This document shows, piece by piece, positions 6,282 to 13,464 of a DNA stretch of 18,074 bases. Source of the stretch: Anaerolineae bacterium (GTDB lineage: Bacteria > Chloroflexota > Anaerolineae > JACIWR01); NCBI GenBank assembly GCA_021162125.1, contig JAGGZG010000190.1:1-18074 (forward strand), in the 5' to 3' direction. The stretch's first letter is position 1, and every line of letters starts with the position of its first letter. The notes below the pieces were generated by a model, which had not been told where the DNA came from, ran no database searches, and saw only the letters and a program-made list of their open reading frames with translations. The position numbers and the translations under genes are program-made.

Positions 6282-7190
6282 ATGAGATCTATTAAGTTGA
6301 AACCCAACCCGGTCATGCTCAAGGAACTGCGCGGCCAGATGCGCGGCTGGCGGGCTTTCGTAGTACTGACGATTTACCTTATCCTGCTGAGCTGCGTGAC
6401 CGGCGGATTGTACCTTTCCGTCTACGCCGCATCGACGGCGACGGCCGGCATGGGCGGTGGGATGATTGGAGCCACAGCCGGACGCACGCTCTTCGGCGGG
6501 ATCGTTCTGCTGGAGCTTTTGCTGGTGTGCTTCATCGCCCCGGCGTTCACGGCGGGCTCCATCGCCGGTGAGCGGGAGCGGCTGACCTACGACCTGCTGG
6601 TGACTACCTTGCTCCGCCCGCGGTCCATCGTGGGTGGCAAGCTGAGCTCGGCTCTGGCTTACGTCGTGCTGCTTATCTTGGCCGCGCTTCCTCTGCAGAG
6701 TCTGGCTTTCATCCTGGGCGGTGTGACCCCTGCGGAGGTGTTCATCGCTCTGATCGGTCTCCTGGTCACGGCTCTGATCTCCGCCTCAATAGGGCTGTTT
6801 TTCTCCAGCCTGATGCGCTCGACGATTCTCTCCACGGTGCTGACTTATGCCGCGGTGCTGTTCATGACAGTGGGGATACCCTTCGTGGGGCTGATGGTCC
6901 TGACGCCAATAGCATCCCTCCTGGGTAGTTATTCTGCTCCTTCGTGGCTAGTGCAAGTTCTGATGATCTATGGATTAGGTTTCCTGGCCTGCACCAATCC
7001 GTTCATCACAGCGGTGCTCACCGAGGTCGTCCTGCTGGAAGAGGGCGCGGTGCTGTTCTTCACCGTGCCGCTGGCCGGGCACAATATTCCGCTGGTCTCG
7101 CCCTGGATTGTGTACGTGCTGCTCTGTCTGCTGGTTAGTCTGGTGCTGATCGCGCTGAGTATGCGTCTCGTGCGCGCGCCGCGGCGGTGA
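6282..7190 (+). CDS. ABC-2 type transporter permease
   Basis: A 302-residue integral membrane protein. It begins with the cytoplasmic motif NPVMLKELRGQMRGWRAF, common in ABC-2 permeases of this type, then has about six membrane spans (near 25-48, 73-94, 123-145, 152-176, 181-208 and 275-297). The coupling segment AGSIAGERERLTYDLL (about 92-107) lies between spans two and three, where the ATPase contacts this family. The ATG at 6282 is chosen because GAGGA stands four bases upstream and the conserved LKELRG begins 13 codons later. A GTG at 6264 is in frame but overlaps the hicBA promoter. Its ATPase partner is the gene at 4735-5688. The stop lies 20 bases before the likely start of the next gene. 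The substrate cannot be read from sequence. Confidence 0.9.
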   Translation: MRSIKLKPNPVMLKELRGQMRGWRAFVVLTIYLILLSCVTGGLYLSVYAASTATAGMGGGMIGATAGRTLFGGIVLLELLLVCFIAPAFTAGSIAGERERLTYDLLVTTLLRPRSIVGGKLSSALAYVVLLILAALPLQSLAFILGGVTPAEVFIALIGLLVTALISASIGLFFSSLMRSTILSTVLTYAAVLFMTVGIPFVGLMVLTPIASLLGSYSAPSWLVQVLMIYGLGFLACTNPFITAVLTEVVLLEEGAVLFFTVPLAGHNIPLVSPWIVYVLLCLLVSLVLIALSMRLVRAPRR

Positions 7191-7210
7191 GGGGGAGAGA
7201 GGGAGACAAG

Positions 7211-8827
7211 GTGAATGGGTTGATAGGTTATGAGGAGTTGGTGGGAATACTCCGCACCTGCCGGGGGCGGTGGCGGGTGCAGCAGGCGGCGGTCTGGGCG
7301 CTGCGCGGAGCGGCGGCCGGCCTGACTCTGTCGCTGATCCTGGCCATCCTTTCCCGCCTCTTCCCTTTGCTCCCTCTGAGTTCCCTTCTTCTTCTGAGCT
7401 CGATCATCGTCTTTCTCTGCGCCACCGCCGCTTTTGGTCTGTCTGTCCTCCGTTCTCCTTCTTTACTCCAAACTGCCCGGCTTATTGATTACCGCCTCTC
7501 CCTGCGCGAGCGTCTGAGCACTGCCCTGGAGGTGCACGCTGGCGCGGTGCGCACCTCGCCGTCGCTGGCTGCCGCGCAACTGGCGGACGCCGTCCGCGTC
7601 GCGACGGGAATCGAGCCGGGGCGGGCTTTCCCCTGGCGGATGCCACGCCGTGAGCTGGGGATCGTTCTTCTGCTGGTTGCCATGCTAATCGCTTCCTTCC
7701 TCGTCCCCAATCCGATGGAGGCCGTGTGGCAGCAGAGAGAGGTAGCGCGCCAGGCCGTCGCCGAACAGGTGGCCGAACTGGAGGCCCTGCGTGCCGAAAT
7801 CGAGGACAACCAGGCCCTATCTGCGGAGCAGCGCGAGGCGTTGTTGCAGGAACTAGACGAGCTGATCCGTGATCTGAAAGAAGGCAATCTTTCACAGGAG
7901 GAGGCCGTCGCCCGCCTGTCGGAGGCTGAACAGCGGTTGATGGCCCTGCGGCAGGAGGACGCTGCCGCGCAGCAAGCGGGTCTGGAAGAAGCGGCCCGCG
8001 CCTGGCAGGATAGCGACCTGACCGACGAAATCGCCGAGGCCATTCAGCGGGGCGATTACCAGGCTGCGGCCGGGGAGCTGGCTCAGTATGCCACTACCGA
8101 GGGCGAATCGCTCACCCGCGAGGAGGAGCTGGCCCTGGCCGATGAATTGGCTCAGGCTGCGGAGGCCCTGGCCGAGTCCAATCCCGATCTGGCGGAGAAG
8201 CTGAACGAGGCGGCGGAGGCCCTGCGCCGGGGCGACGTTGATGCGGCGCGCCAGGCCATCGCCGAGGCCAGCGAGCAACTGGCCCAGGCCGGGCAGCGGA
8301 TCGCCGGGCAGGAGGCGGTGGAGGAGGCGCTGGCGGCGGTTCAAGAGGGGCGGCAGGCCGTGGCCCAGGCCGGGCAGGGTGCGGGGCAGCAGCAGGCGCA
8401 GGGCACAGGGCAGGGACAACAGGGTCAGCAGGGTGCAGGGCAGCAGCAAGCACAGGGCCCGCTGGGGTCGGGCAGCGGTGAGGGCGAATCCTCCGGGCAG
8501 GAGGGCCAGGCACAGGCGGGCGAGGGATCTATCCCCCAGGCCAACCTGCCCGGCCAGGAGAGCGAGACCGAGTACGAGTCCGTGTACGCCCCCCAGCGCC
8601 TCGGCGAGGGCGAAGGAGAGGGCGAGCGGGTGAATCTGCCGGGTGAGGGCGAGGGCCCGTATCGCGATACGTCCCGTGACGTGGACGAGGAGGGCCAGGC
8701 CCTGGTGCCCTACGATCAGGTGTACGGCGACTACAGCCAGGCTGCCGCCGAAGCACTGGAGGGGAGCTACATCCCGCTGGGGATCAAAGAATACGTGCGC
8801 GAATACTTCAGCGCCCTGGAGCCATAG
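7211..8827 (+). CDS. Membrane-anchored coiled-coil protein with Gln/Gly-rich linker
   Basis: A protein of 538 residues from the GTG at 7211 (GGGAGA four bases upstream); a GTG at 7187, overlapping the permease stop, would add eight. Two hydrophobic spans lie at about 26-51 and 56-80 and a third at about 148-166. A long Glu/Ala/Gln-rich coiled coil runs from about 172 to 390. A flexible Gln/Gly stretch follows in which GAGQQQAQG occurs twice (8378-8404 and 8432-8458), then an acidic Gly/Glu stretch. The last 40 residues (PYDQVYGDYSQAAAEALEG, then IPLGIKEYVREYFSALEP) are more ordered and look like a conserved docking tail. The layout resembles DUF4175-like proteins found beside ABC, MoxR and DUF58 genes. 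Function is unknown; scaffolding of the neighbouring transporter is an inference. Confidence 0.75.
   Translation: MNGLIGYEELVGILRTCRGRWRVQQAAVWALRGAAAGLTLSLILAILSRLFPLLPLSSLLLLSSIIVFLCATAAFGLSVLRSPSLLQTARLIDYRLSLRERLSTALEVHAGAVRTSPSLAAAQLADAVRVATGIEPGRAFPWRMPRRELGIVLLLVAMLIASFLVPNPMEAVWQQREVARQAVAEQVAELEALRAEIEDNQALSAEQREALLQELDELIRDLKEGNLSQEEAVARLSEAEQRLMALRQEDAAAQQAGLEEAARAWQDSDLTDEIAEAIQRGDYQAAAGELAQYATTEGESLTREEELALADELAQAAEALAESNPDLAEKLNEAAEALRRGDVDAARQAIAEASEQLAQAGQRIAGQEAVEEALAAVQEGRQAVAQAGQGAGQQQAQGTGQGQQGQQGAGQQQAQGPLGSGSGEGESSGQEGQAQAGEGSIPQANLPGQESETEYESVYAPQRLGEGEGEGERVNLPGEGEGPYRDTSRDVDEEGQALVPYDQVYGDYSQAAAEALEGSYIPLGIKEYVREYFSALEP
8378..8458 (+). repeat. Imperfect 27-base direct repeats inside the coiled-coil gene
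   Basis: 8378-8404 and 8432-8458 both encode GAGQQQAQG and differ at only a few bases; the intervening 27 bases are also Gln/Gly-rich. This is likely a linker that grows and shrinks by slippage. Confidence 0.7.
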
Positions 8828-8830
8828 TAG

Positions 8831-8849
8831 GGCGGTTTGGTTAACCGCC
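8831..8849. terminator. Short hairpin just after the coiled-coil gene
   Basis: GGCGGTT (8831-8837) and AACCGCC (8843-8849) form a perfect seven-base stem with a five-base loop, four bases after the stop. No T-run follows, so it may only mark or protect the transcript end. Confidence 0.4.
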
Positions 8850-8874
8850 GCTGAGGGCCGGGCGAGCCGGGTTG

Positions 8875-8918
8875 GGCGGACAGAGCTTGTCCTGAGCTCC
8901 GTCGAAGGGCCGTCCGCC
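8875..8918. repeat. Nested palindrome in the gap before the Nudix gene
   Basis: GGCGGAC (8875-8881) pairs with GTCCGCC (8912-8918), and inside it GAGCT (8883-8887) pairs with AGCTC (8895-8899). The core, CCTTCGACGGAGCTCAGGA on the opposite strand, resembles a motif I know as a dispersed extragenic repeat in environmental bacterial genomes. The gap 8828-8945 holds no gene. Confidence 0.55.
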
Positions 8919-8945
8919 GCTACGGGATTCATAAGGAGTTTCAGG

Positions 8946-9037
8946 TTGCGAGTTCCAGCTTCAAAATTGGTGCGCTATCGGGCGGCGGGCGGGGTGGTAG
9001 TGGATGGCGACCGCGTGCTGGTGCTGCGTCGCCCCGG
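8946..9037 (+). CDS. Nudix hydrolase-like protein, N-terminal 30 codons only (cut by the axis)
   Basis: The TTG at 8946 has AAGGAG seven bases upstream. It opens RVPASKLVRYRAAGGVVVDG and then DRVLVLRRPG, the first two strands of a Nudix fold; bacterial Nudix proteins often start PASKLVRYRAAGGVV and continue into the GX5EX7REUXEEXGU catalytic box. That box would begin a little past the axis and is absent, because the sequence turns into its own reverse complement at 9038. The frame continues to 9134, but those residues are the mirror strand, not Nudix. The interruption is the best internal evidence that the axis is not native. The substrate class is unknowable from this piece. Confidence 0.75.
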
Positions 9038-9129
9038 CCGGGGCGACGCAGCACCAGCACGCGGTCGCCATCCACTACCACCCCGCCCGCCGCCCGATAG
9101 CGCACCAATTTTGAAGCTGGAACTCGCAA
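9038..9129 (-). CDS. Nudix hydrolase-like protein, N-terminal part (mirror copy)
   Basis: Exact mirror of 8946-9037: TTG start at 9129 with AAGGAG upstream, opening RVPASKLVRYRAAGG, stopping at the axis before any Nudix box. The two copies are head to head, 3' ends touching at 9037/9038. Confidence 0.75.
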
Positions 9130-9156
9130 CCTGAAACTCCTTATGAATCCCGTAGC

Positions 9157-9200
9157 GGCGGACGGCCCTTCGACGGAGCTCAGGACAAGCTCTGTCCGCC
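9157..9200. repeat. Nested palindrome (mirror copy)
   Basis: Mirror of 8875-8918: outer seven-base stem GGCGGAC/GTCCGCC and inner GAGCT/AGCTC. It lies in the gene-free gap 9130-9247. Confidence 0.55.
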
Positions 9201-9225
9201 CAACCCGGCTCGCCCGGCCCTCAGC

Positions 9226-9244
9226 GGCGGTTAACCAAACCGCC
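9226..9244. terminator. Short hairpin after the coiled-coil gene (mirror copy)
   Basis: Mirror of 8831-8849; seven-base stem GGCGGTT/AACCGCC without a T-run, just past the stop of the - strand gene ending at 9248. Confidence 0.4.
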
Positions 9245-9247
9245 CTA

Positions 9248-10864
9248 CTATGGCTCCAGGGCGCTGAAGTATTCGCGCACGTATTCTTTGATCCCCAGCG
9301 GGATGTAGCTCCCCTCCAGTGCTTCGGCGGCAGCCTGGCTGTAGTCGCCGTACACCTGATCGTAGGGCACCAGGGCCTGGCCCTCCTCGTCCACGTCACG
9401 GGACGTATCGCGATACGGGCCCTCGCCCTCACCCGGCAGATTCACCCGCTCGCCCTCTCCTTCGCCCTCGCCGAGGCGCTGGGGGGCGTACACGGACTCG
9501 TACTCGGTCTCGCTCTCCTGGCCGGGCAGGTTGGCCTGGGGGATAGATCCCTCGCCCGCCTGTGCCTGGCCCTCCTGCCCGGAGGATTCGCCCTCACCGC
9601 TGCCCGACCCCAGCGGGCCCTGTGCTTGCTGCTGCCCTGCACCCTGCTGACCCTGTTGTCCCTGCCCTGTGCCCTGCGCCTGCTGCTGCCCCGCACCCTG
9701 CCCGGCCTGGGCCACGGCCTGCCGCCCCTCTTGAACCGCCGCCAGCGCCTCCTCCACCGCCTCCTGCCCGGCGATCCGCTGCCCGGCCTGGGCCAGTTGC
9801 TCGCTGGCCTCGGCGATGGCCTGGCGCGCCGCATCAACGTCGCCCCGGCGCAGGGCCTCCGCCGCCTCGTTCAGCTTCTCCGCCAGATCGGGATTGGACT
9901 CGGCCAGGGCCTCCGCAGCCTGAGCCAATTCATCGGCCAGGGCCAGCTCCTCCTCGCGGGTGAGCGATTCGCCCTCGGTAGTGGCATACTGAGCCAGCTC
10001 CCCGGCCGCAGCCTGGTAATCGCCCCGCTGAATGGCCTCGGCGATTTCGTCGGTCAGGTCGCTATCCTGCCAGGCGCGGGCCGCTTCTTCCAGACCCGCT
10101 TGCTGCGCGGCAGCGTCCTCCTGCCGCAGGGCCATCAACCGCTGTTCAGCCTCCGACAGGCGGGCGACGGCCTCCTCCTGTGAAAGATTGCCTTCTTTCA
10201 GATCACGGATCAGCTCGTCTAGTTCCTGCAACAACGCCTCGCGCTGCTCCGCAGATAGGGCCTGGTTGTCCTCGATTTCGGCACGCAGGGCCTCCAGTTC
10301 GGCCACCTGTTCGGCGACGGCCTGGCGCGCTACCTCTCTCTGCTGCCACACGGCCTCCATCGGATTGGGGACGAGGAAGGAAGCGATTAGCATGGCAACC
10401 AGCAGAAGAACGATCCCCAGCTCACGGCGTGGCATCCGCCAGGGGAAAGCCCGCCCCGGCTCGATTCCCGTCGCGACGCGGACGGCGTCCGCCAGTTGCG
10501 CGGCAGCCAGCGACGGCGAGGTGCGCACCGCGCCAGCGTGCACCTCCAGGGCAGTGCTCAGACGCTCGCGCAGGGAGAGGCGGTAATCAATAAGCCGGGC
10601 AGTTTGGAGTAAAGAAGGAGAACGGAGGACAGACAGACCAAAAGCGGCGGTGGCGCAGAGAAAGACGATGATCGAGCTCAGAAGAAGAAGGGAACTCAGA
10701 GGGAGCAAAGGGAAGAGGCGGGAAAGGATGGCCAGGATCAGCGACAGAGTCAGGCCGGCCGCCGCTCCGCGCAGCGCCCAGACCGCCGCCTGCTGCACCC
10801 GCCACCGCCCCCGGCAGGTGCGGAGTATTCCCACCAACTCCTCATAACCTATCAACCCATTCAC
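9248..10864 (-). CDS. Membrane-anchored coiled-coil protein (mirror copy)
   Basis: Identical in translation to the gene at 7211-8827. GTG start at 10864, N-terminal membrane spans encoded near 10790-10620 and 10420-10360, coiled coil below that, and the twin GAGQQQAQG repeats at 9617-9643 and 9671-9697. Same uncertainty about the start (GTG at 10888 as alternative) and about function. Confidence 0.75.
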   Translation of the reverse strand: MNGLIGYEELVGILRTCRGRWRVQQAAVWALRGAAAGLTLSLILAILSRLFPLLPLSSLLLLSSIIVFLCATAAFGLSVLRSPSLLQTARLIDYRLSLRERLSTALEVHAGAVRTSPSLAAAQLADAVRVATGIEPGRAFPWRMPRRELGIVLLLVAMLIASFLVPNPMEAVWQQREVARQAVAEQVAELEALRAEIEDNQALSAEQREALLQELDELIRDLKEGNLSQEEAVARLSEAEQRLMALRQEDAAAQQAGLEEAARAWQDSDLTDEIAEAIQRGDYQAAAGELAQYATTEGESLTREEELALADELAQAAEALAESNPDLAEKLNEAAEALRRGDVDAARQAIAEASEQLAQAGQRIAGQEAVEEALAAVQEGRQAVAQAGQGAGQQQAQGTGQGQQGQQGAGQQQAQGPLGSGSGEGESSGQEGQAQAGEGSIPQANLPGQESETEYESVYAPQRLGEGEGEGERVNLPGEGEGPYRDTSRDVDEEGQALVPYDQVYGDYSQAAAEALEGSYIPLGIKEYVREYFSALEP

Positions 10865-10884
10865 CTTGTCTCCCTCTCTCCCCC

Positions 10885-11793
10885 TCACCGCCGCGGCGCG
10901 CGCACGAGACGCATACTCAGCGCGATCAGCACCAGACTAACCAGCAGACAGAGCAGCACGTACACAATCCAGGGCGAGACCAGCGGAATATTGTGCCCGG
11001 CCAGCGGCACGGTGAAGAACAGCACCGCGCCCTCTTCCAGCAGGACGACCTCGGTGAGCACCGCTGTGATGAACGGATTGGTGCAGGCCAGGAAACCTAA
11101 TCCATAGATCATCAGAACTTGCACTAGCCACGAAGGAGCAGAATAACTACCCAGGAGGGATGCTATTGGCGTCAGGACCATCAGCCCCACGAAGGGTATC
11201 CCCACTGTCATGAACAGCACCGCGGCATAAGTCAGCACCGTGGAGAGAATCGTCGAGCGCATCAGGCTGGAGAAAAACAGCCCTATTGAGGCGGAGATCA
11301 GAGCCGTGACCAGGAGACCGATCAGAGCGATGAACACCTCCGCAGGGGTCACACCGCCCAGGATGAAAGCCAGACTCTGCAGAGGAAGCGCGGCCAAGAT
11401 AAGCAGCACGACGTAAGCCAGAGCCGAGCTCAGCTTGCCACCCACGATGGACCGCGGGCGGAGCAAGGTAGTCACCAGCAGGTCGTAGGTCAGCCGCTCC
11501 CGCTCACCGGCGATGGAGCCCGCCGTGAACGCCGGGGCGATGAAGCACACCAGCAAAAGCTCCAGCAGAACGATCCCGCCGAAGAGCGTGCGTCCGGCTG
11601 TGGCTCCAATCATCCCACCGCCCATGCCGGCCGTCGCCGTCGATGCGGCGTAGACGGAAAGGTACAATCCGCCGGTCACGCAGCTCAGCAGGATAAGGTA
11701 AATCGTCAGTACTACGAAAGCCCGCCAGCCGCGCATCTGGCCGCGCAGTTCCTTGAGCATGACCGGGTTGGGTTTCAACTTAATAGATCTCAT
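10885..11793 (-). CDS. ABC-2 type transporter permease (mirror copy)
   Basis: Identical in translation to 6282-7190. ATG at 11793, GAGGA at 11802-11798, opening NPVMLKELRG, about six membrane spans, coupling segment AGSIAGERERLTYDLL. It is divergent from the hicBA copy that begins at 11879. Confidence 0.9.
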   Translation of the reverse strand: MRSIKLKPNPVMLKELRGQMRGWRAFVVLTIYLILLSCVTGGLYLSVYAASTATAGMGGGMIGATAGRTLFGGIVLLELLLVCFIAPAFTAGSIAGERERLTYDLLVTTLLRPRSIVGGKLSSALAYVVLLILAALPLQSLAFILGGVTPAEVFIALIGLLVTALISASIGLFFSSLMRSTILSTVLTYAAVLFMTVGIPFVGLMVLTPIASLLGSYSAPSWLVQVLMIYGLGFLACTNPFITAVLTEVVLLEEGAVLFFTVPLAGHNIPLVSPWIVYVLLCLLVSLVLIALSMRLVRAPRR

Positions 11794-11804
11794 GTAGTCC
11801 TCAT

Positions 11805-11833
11805 TTGACACTCAGAAACAAATCTCGTACAAT
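11805..11833 (+). promoter_or_regulatory. Sigma-70 promoter of hicBA (mirror copy)
   Basis: TTGACA (11805-11810), 17 bases, TACAAT (11828-11833). It reads rightward into hicB. Confidence 0.85.
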
Positions 11834-11834
11834 A

Positions 11835-11849
11835 GTGCAACATAAGCAC
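11835..11849. promoter_or_regulatory. Possible operator of hicBA (mirror copy)
   Basis: GTGC-AACATAA-GCAC just after the -10 box; short inverted repeat, tentative. Confidence 0.35.
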
Positions 11850-11878
11850 CATCTGCTTGATTGTGGAGGTAAGGGACA

Positions 11879-12136
11879 ATGCACACCTATCGCCTGCCGG
11901 TACAGATTGAAAGGTTAGAAGAGGGCATCTACCTCGCCAGTTGTCCAGCCATTCAAGGATGTCACGCCGAGGGACATACCATCGGCGAGGCCCTCGATAA
12001 CCTCCGCAGCGTGACTCTGGTTATCTATAAGCTTTGTCAAGAGAAGAAATTGCCTTTCGTCACCGACGCTCCGGACGTCCCGCTGGCATCCGTGATCTGG
12101 GAGATAGAAGTTCCGCTGGCACTCGAGGCCGCGTGA
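11879..12136 (+). CDS. hicB: HicB-family antitoxin (mirror copy)
   Basis: Identical in translation to 5939-6196. ATG at 11879 with GGAGGT at 11865-11870. HicB hallmark GCHAEGHTIGEALDNL; short form without an evident DNA-binding tail. Its stop overlaps the hicA start by one base. Confidence 0.92.
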   Translation: MHTYRLPVQIERLEEGIYLASCPAIQGCHAEGHTIGEALDNLRSVTLVIYKLCQEKKLPFVTDAPDVPLASVIWEIEVPLALEAA

Positions 12137-12345
12137 TGAACTACCGGGAACTCACACGCCGACTTCGACGACTGGGCTACGAGTTCTACCGCCAGGCTGC
12201 CGGCAGCCACGAAATCTGGTGGAATCCAGTCACCGGACGACGAACGACCATCCCCAACCACGGCGCTAAAGACATTCCCAAAGGTACGCTGGCCAAAATC
12301 TTGCGCGATCTGAACGTTGACCTCGACGAGCTACGCCGCGCATAG
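12136..12345 (+). CDS. hicA: HicA-family mRNA interferase toxin (mirror copy)
   Basis: Identical in translation to 5730-5939: 69 residues, catalytic histidine in GSHEIWWNP, conserved PNHGAKDIPKGTLAKIL. Coupled to hicB through TGATG at 12134-12138. Confidence 0.93.
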   Translation: MNYRELTRRLRRLGYEFYRQAAGSHEIWWNPVTGRRTTIPNHGAKDIPKGTLAKILRDLNVDLDELRRA

Positions 12346-12386
12346 CCCCGATCCTTCCAACCCTTCATTCTCCCATTCTTCCGCAA

Positions 12387-13340
12387 TCACGACACAATCC
12401 CCCGCGTCACCTGCATGAACACATCCTCCAGGTCGGCCGTCTCCTCGGTGAAGGAGATCACAGGCAATCCGGCAGCGACCACCTGGGCCAGCAACCCGCT
12501 CACCGCCTCGTCGTCACCGCGAAAGCTCACCCGCAGGCCCAGCCCGCCATTCCACGCCGGGCCGGGGTCGTCCACCACCTCCTGCACCCCGTCGAGGCTC
12601 ACCAACAAAGCCCGCGCCTCGTCCAGGCGGCCCAGCAGGCCGATGCGTAACACGCGCACAGGACGCAGGGCACGCAACTCCTCCAGCGTGCCGCAGGCCA
12701 CCAGTTGTCCGGCCTCGATCACCCCGATGGCCGTGCAAATCTCCTCCACCTCGGAGAGAATGTGCGACGAGAAGAAGATGGTCTTGCCCATGGCCTGCAG
12801 CTCGCGCAGAAGCTCGCGAATCTCGATGCGGGCGCGGGGGTCCAGGCCCGAGGCCGGCTCGTCCAGGATGAGCACCGCCGGGTCGTGGGCCAGAGTGCGG
12901 GCCAGACACAACCGCTGCTTCATCCCCCGCGACAGGCTGTTCAGCGGATCGTTGCGCCGGTGGCCCAGGTCCACCAGGGCCAATAAATCGTCAATCAGCG
13001 CCGGGCGCTTGCTCTGTGGCACGTCGTAGCAGGCAGCGAAGAAATCCAGGTACTCCCAGACCAGCATGTCATTGTACACCCCGAAGAAGTCGGGCATGTA
13101 CCCCACCTGGCGACGCACCCCGCGCGGGTCTTTGATCACCGAACAGCCGCCCACCCAGGCTTCCCCGCTGGTTGGACGCAGCAGGGTGGTCAGGATGCGC
13201 ATGGTGGTGGTCTTGCCCGCCCCGTTGGGGCCGACGAAGCCGAAGACCGAGCCCTCCTCCACGCTCAAGGAAACGTCGCGCACTGCCGTCAGCCGGCCGT
13301 AGCGCTTGGTCAGATTTTTTATCTCGACGATAGCCGCCAC
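12387..13340 (-). CDS. ABC-2 type transporter ATP-binding protein (mirror copy)
   Basis: Identical in translation to 4735-5688. GTG at 13340; Walker A GPNGAGKTT, signature LSRGMKQR, Walker B VLILDEP and switch histidine SSHIL are all intact. The hicBA copy separates it from its permease at 10885-11793. Confidence 0.93.
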   Translation of the reverse strand: MAAIVEIKNLTKRYGRLTAVRDVSLSVEEGSVFGFVGPNGAGKTTTMRILTTLLRPTSGEAWVGGCSVIKDPRGVRRQVGYMPDFFGVYNDMLVWEYLDFFAACYDVPQSKRPALIDDLLALVDLGHRRNDPLNSLSRGMKQRLCLARTLAHDPAVLILDEPASGLDPRARIEIRELLRELQAMGKTIFFSSHILSEVEEICTAIGVIEAGQLVACGTLEELRALRPVRVLRIGLLGRLDEARALLVSLDGVQEVVDDPGPAWNGGLGLRVSFRGDDEAVSGLLAQVVAAGLPVISFTEETADLEDVFMQVTRGIVS

Positions 13341-13401
13341 TCTTACGTCCCTTCCTGCCCCTTCCTTGTTGGGTGAAGGTCTCCCGACCGAGCCCACCAC
13401 T

Positions 13402-13464
13402 GGTCACCCGATTAAGCAGATTAAGCTGAGGGGCCATCGGGTCAATCGGGTTAATCCGCTGACC
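13402..13464. repeat. 9-base-unit repeat, copy C (mirror)
   Basis: Mirror of 4611-4673, bounded by GGTCA and TGACC, with the eight-base pairing ACCCGATT/AATCGGGT. It holds the stop of the - strand gene ending at 13451. Confidence 0.75.

Noticed and set aside
8643..9134. A 163-codon open frame across the axis (and its mirror at 8941-9432)
   Set aside because: It joins an out-of-frame stretch of the coiled-coil gene, the Nudix start and reverse-complement sequence; only the Nudix part is gene-like.
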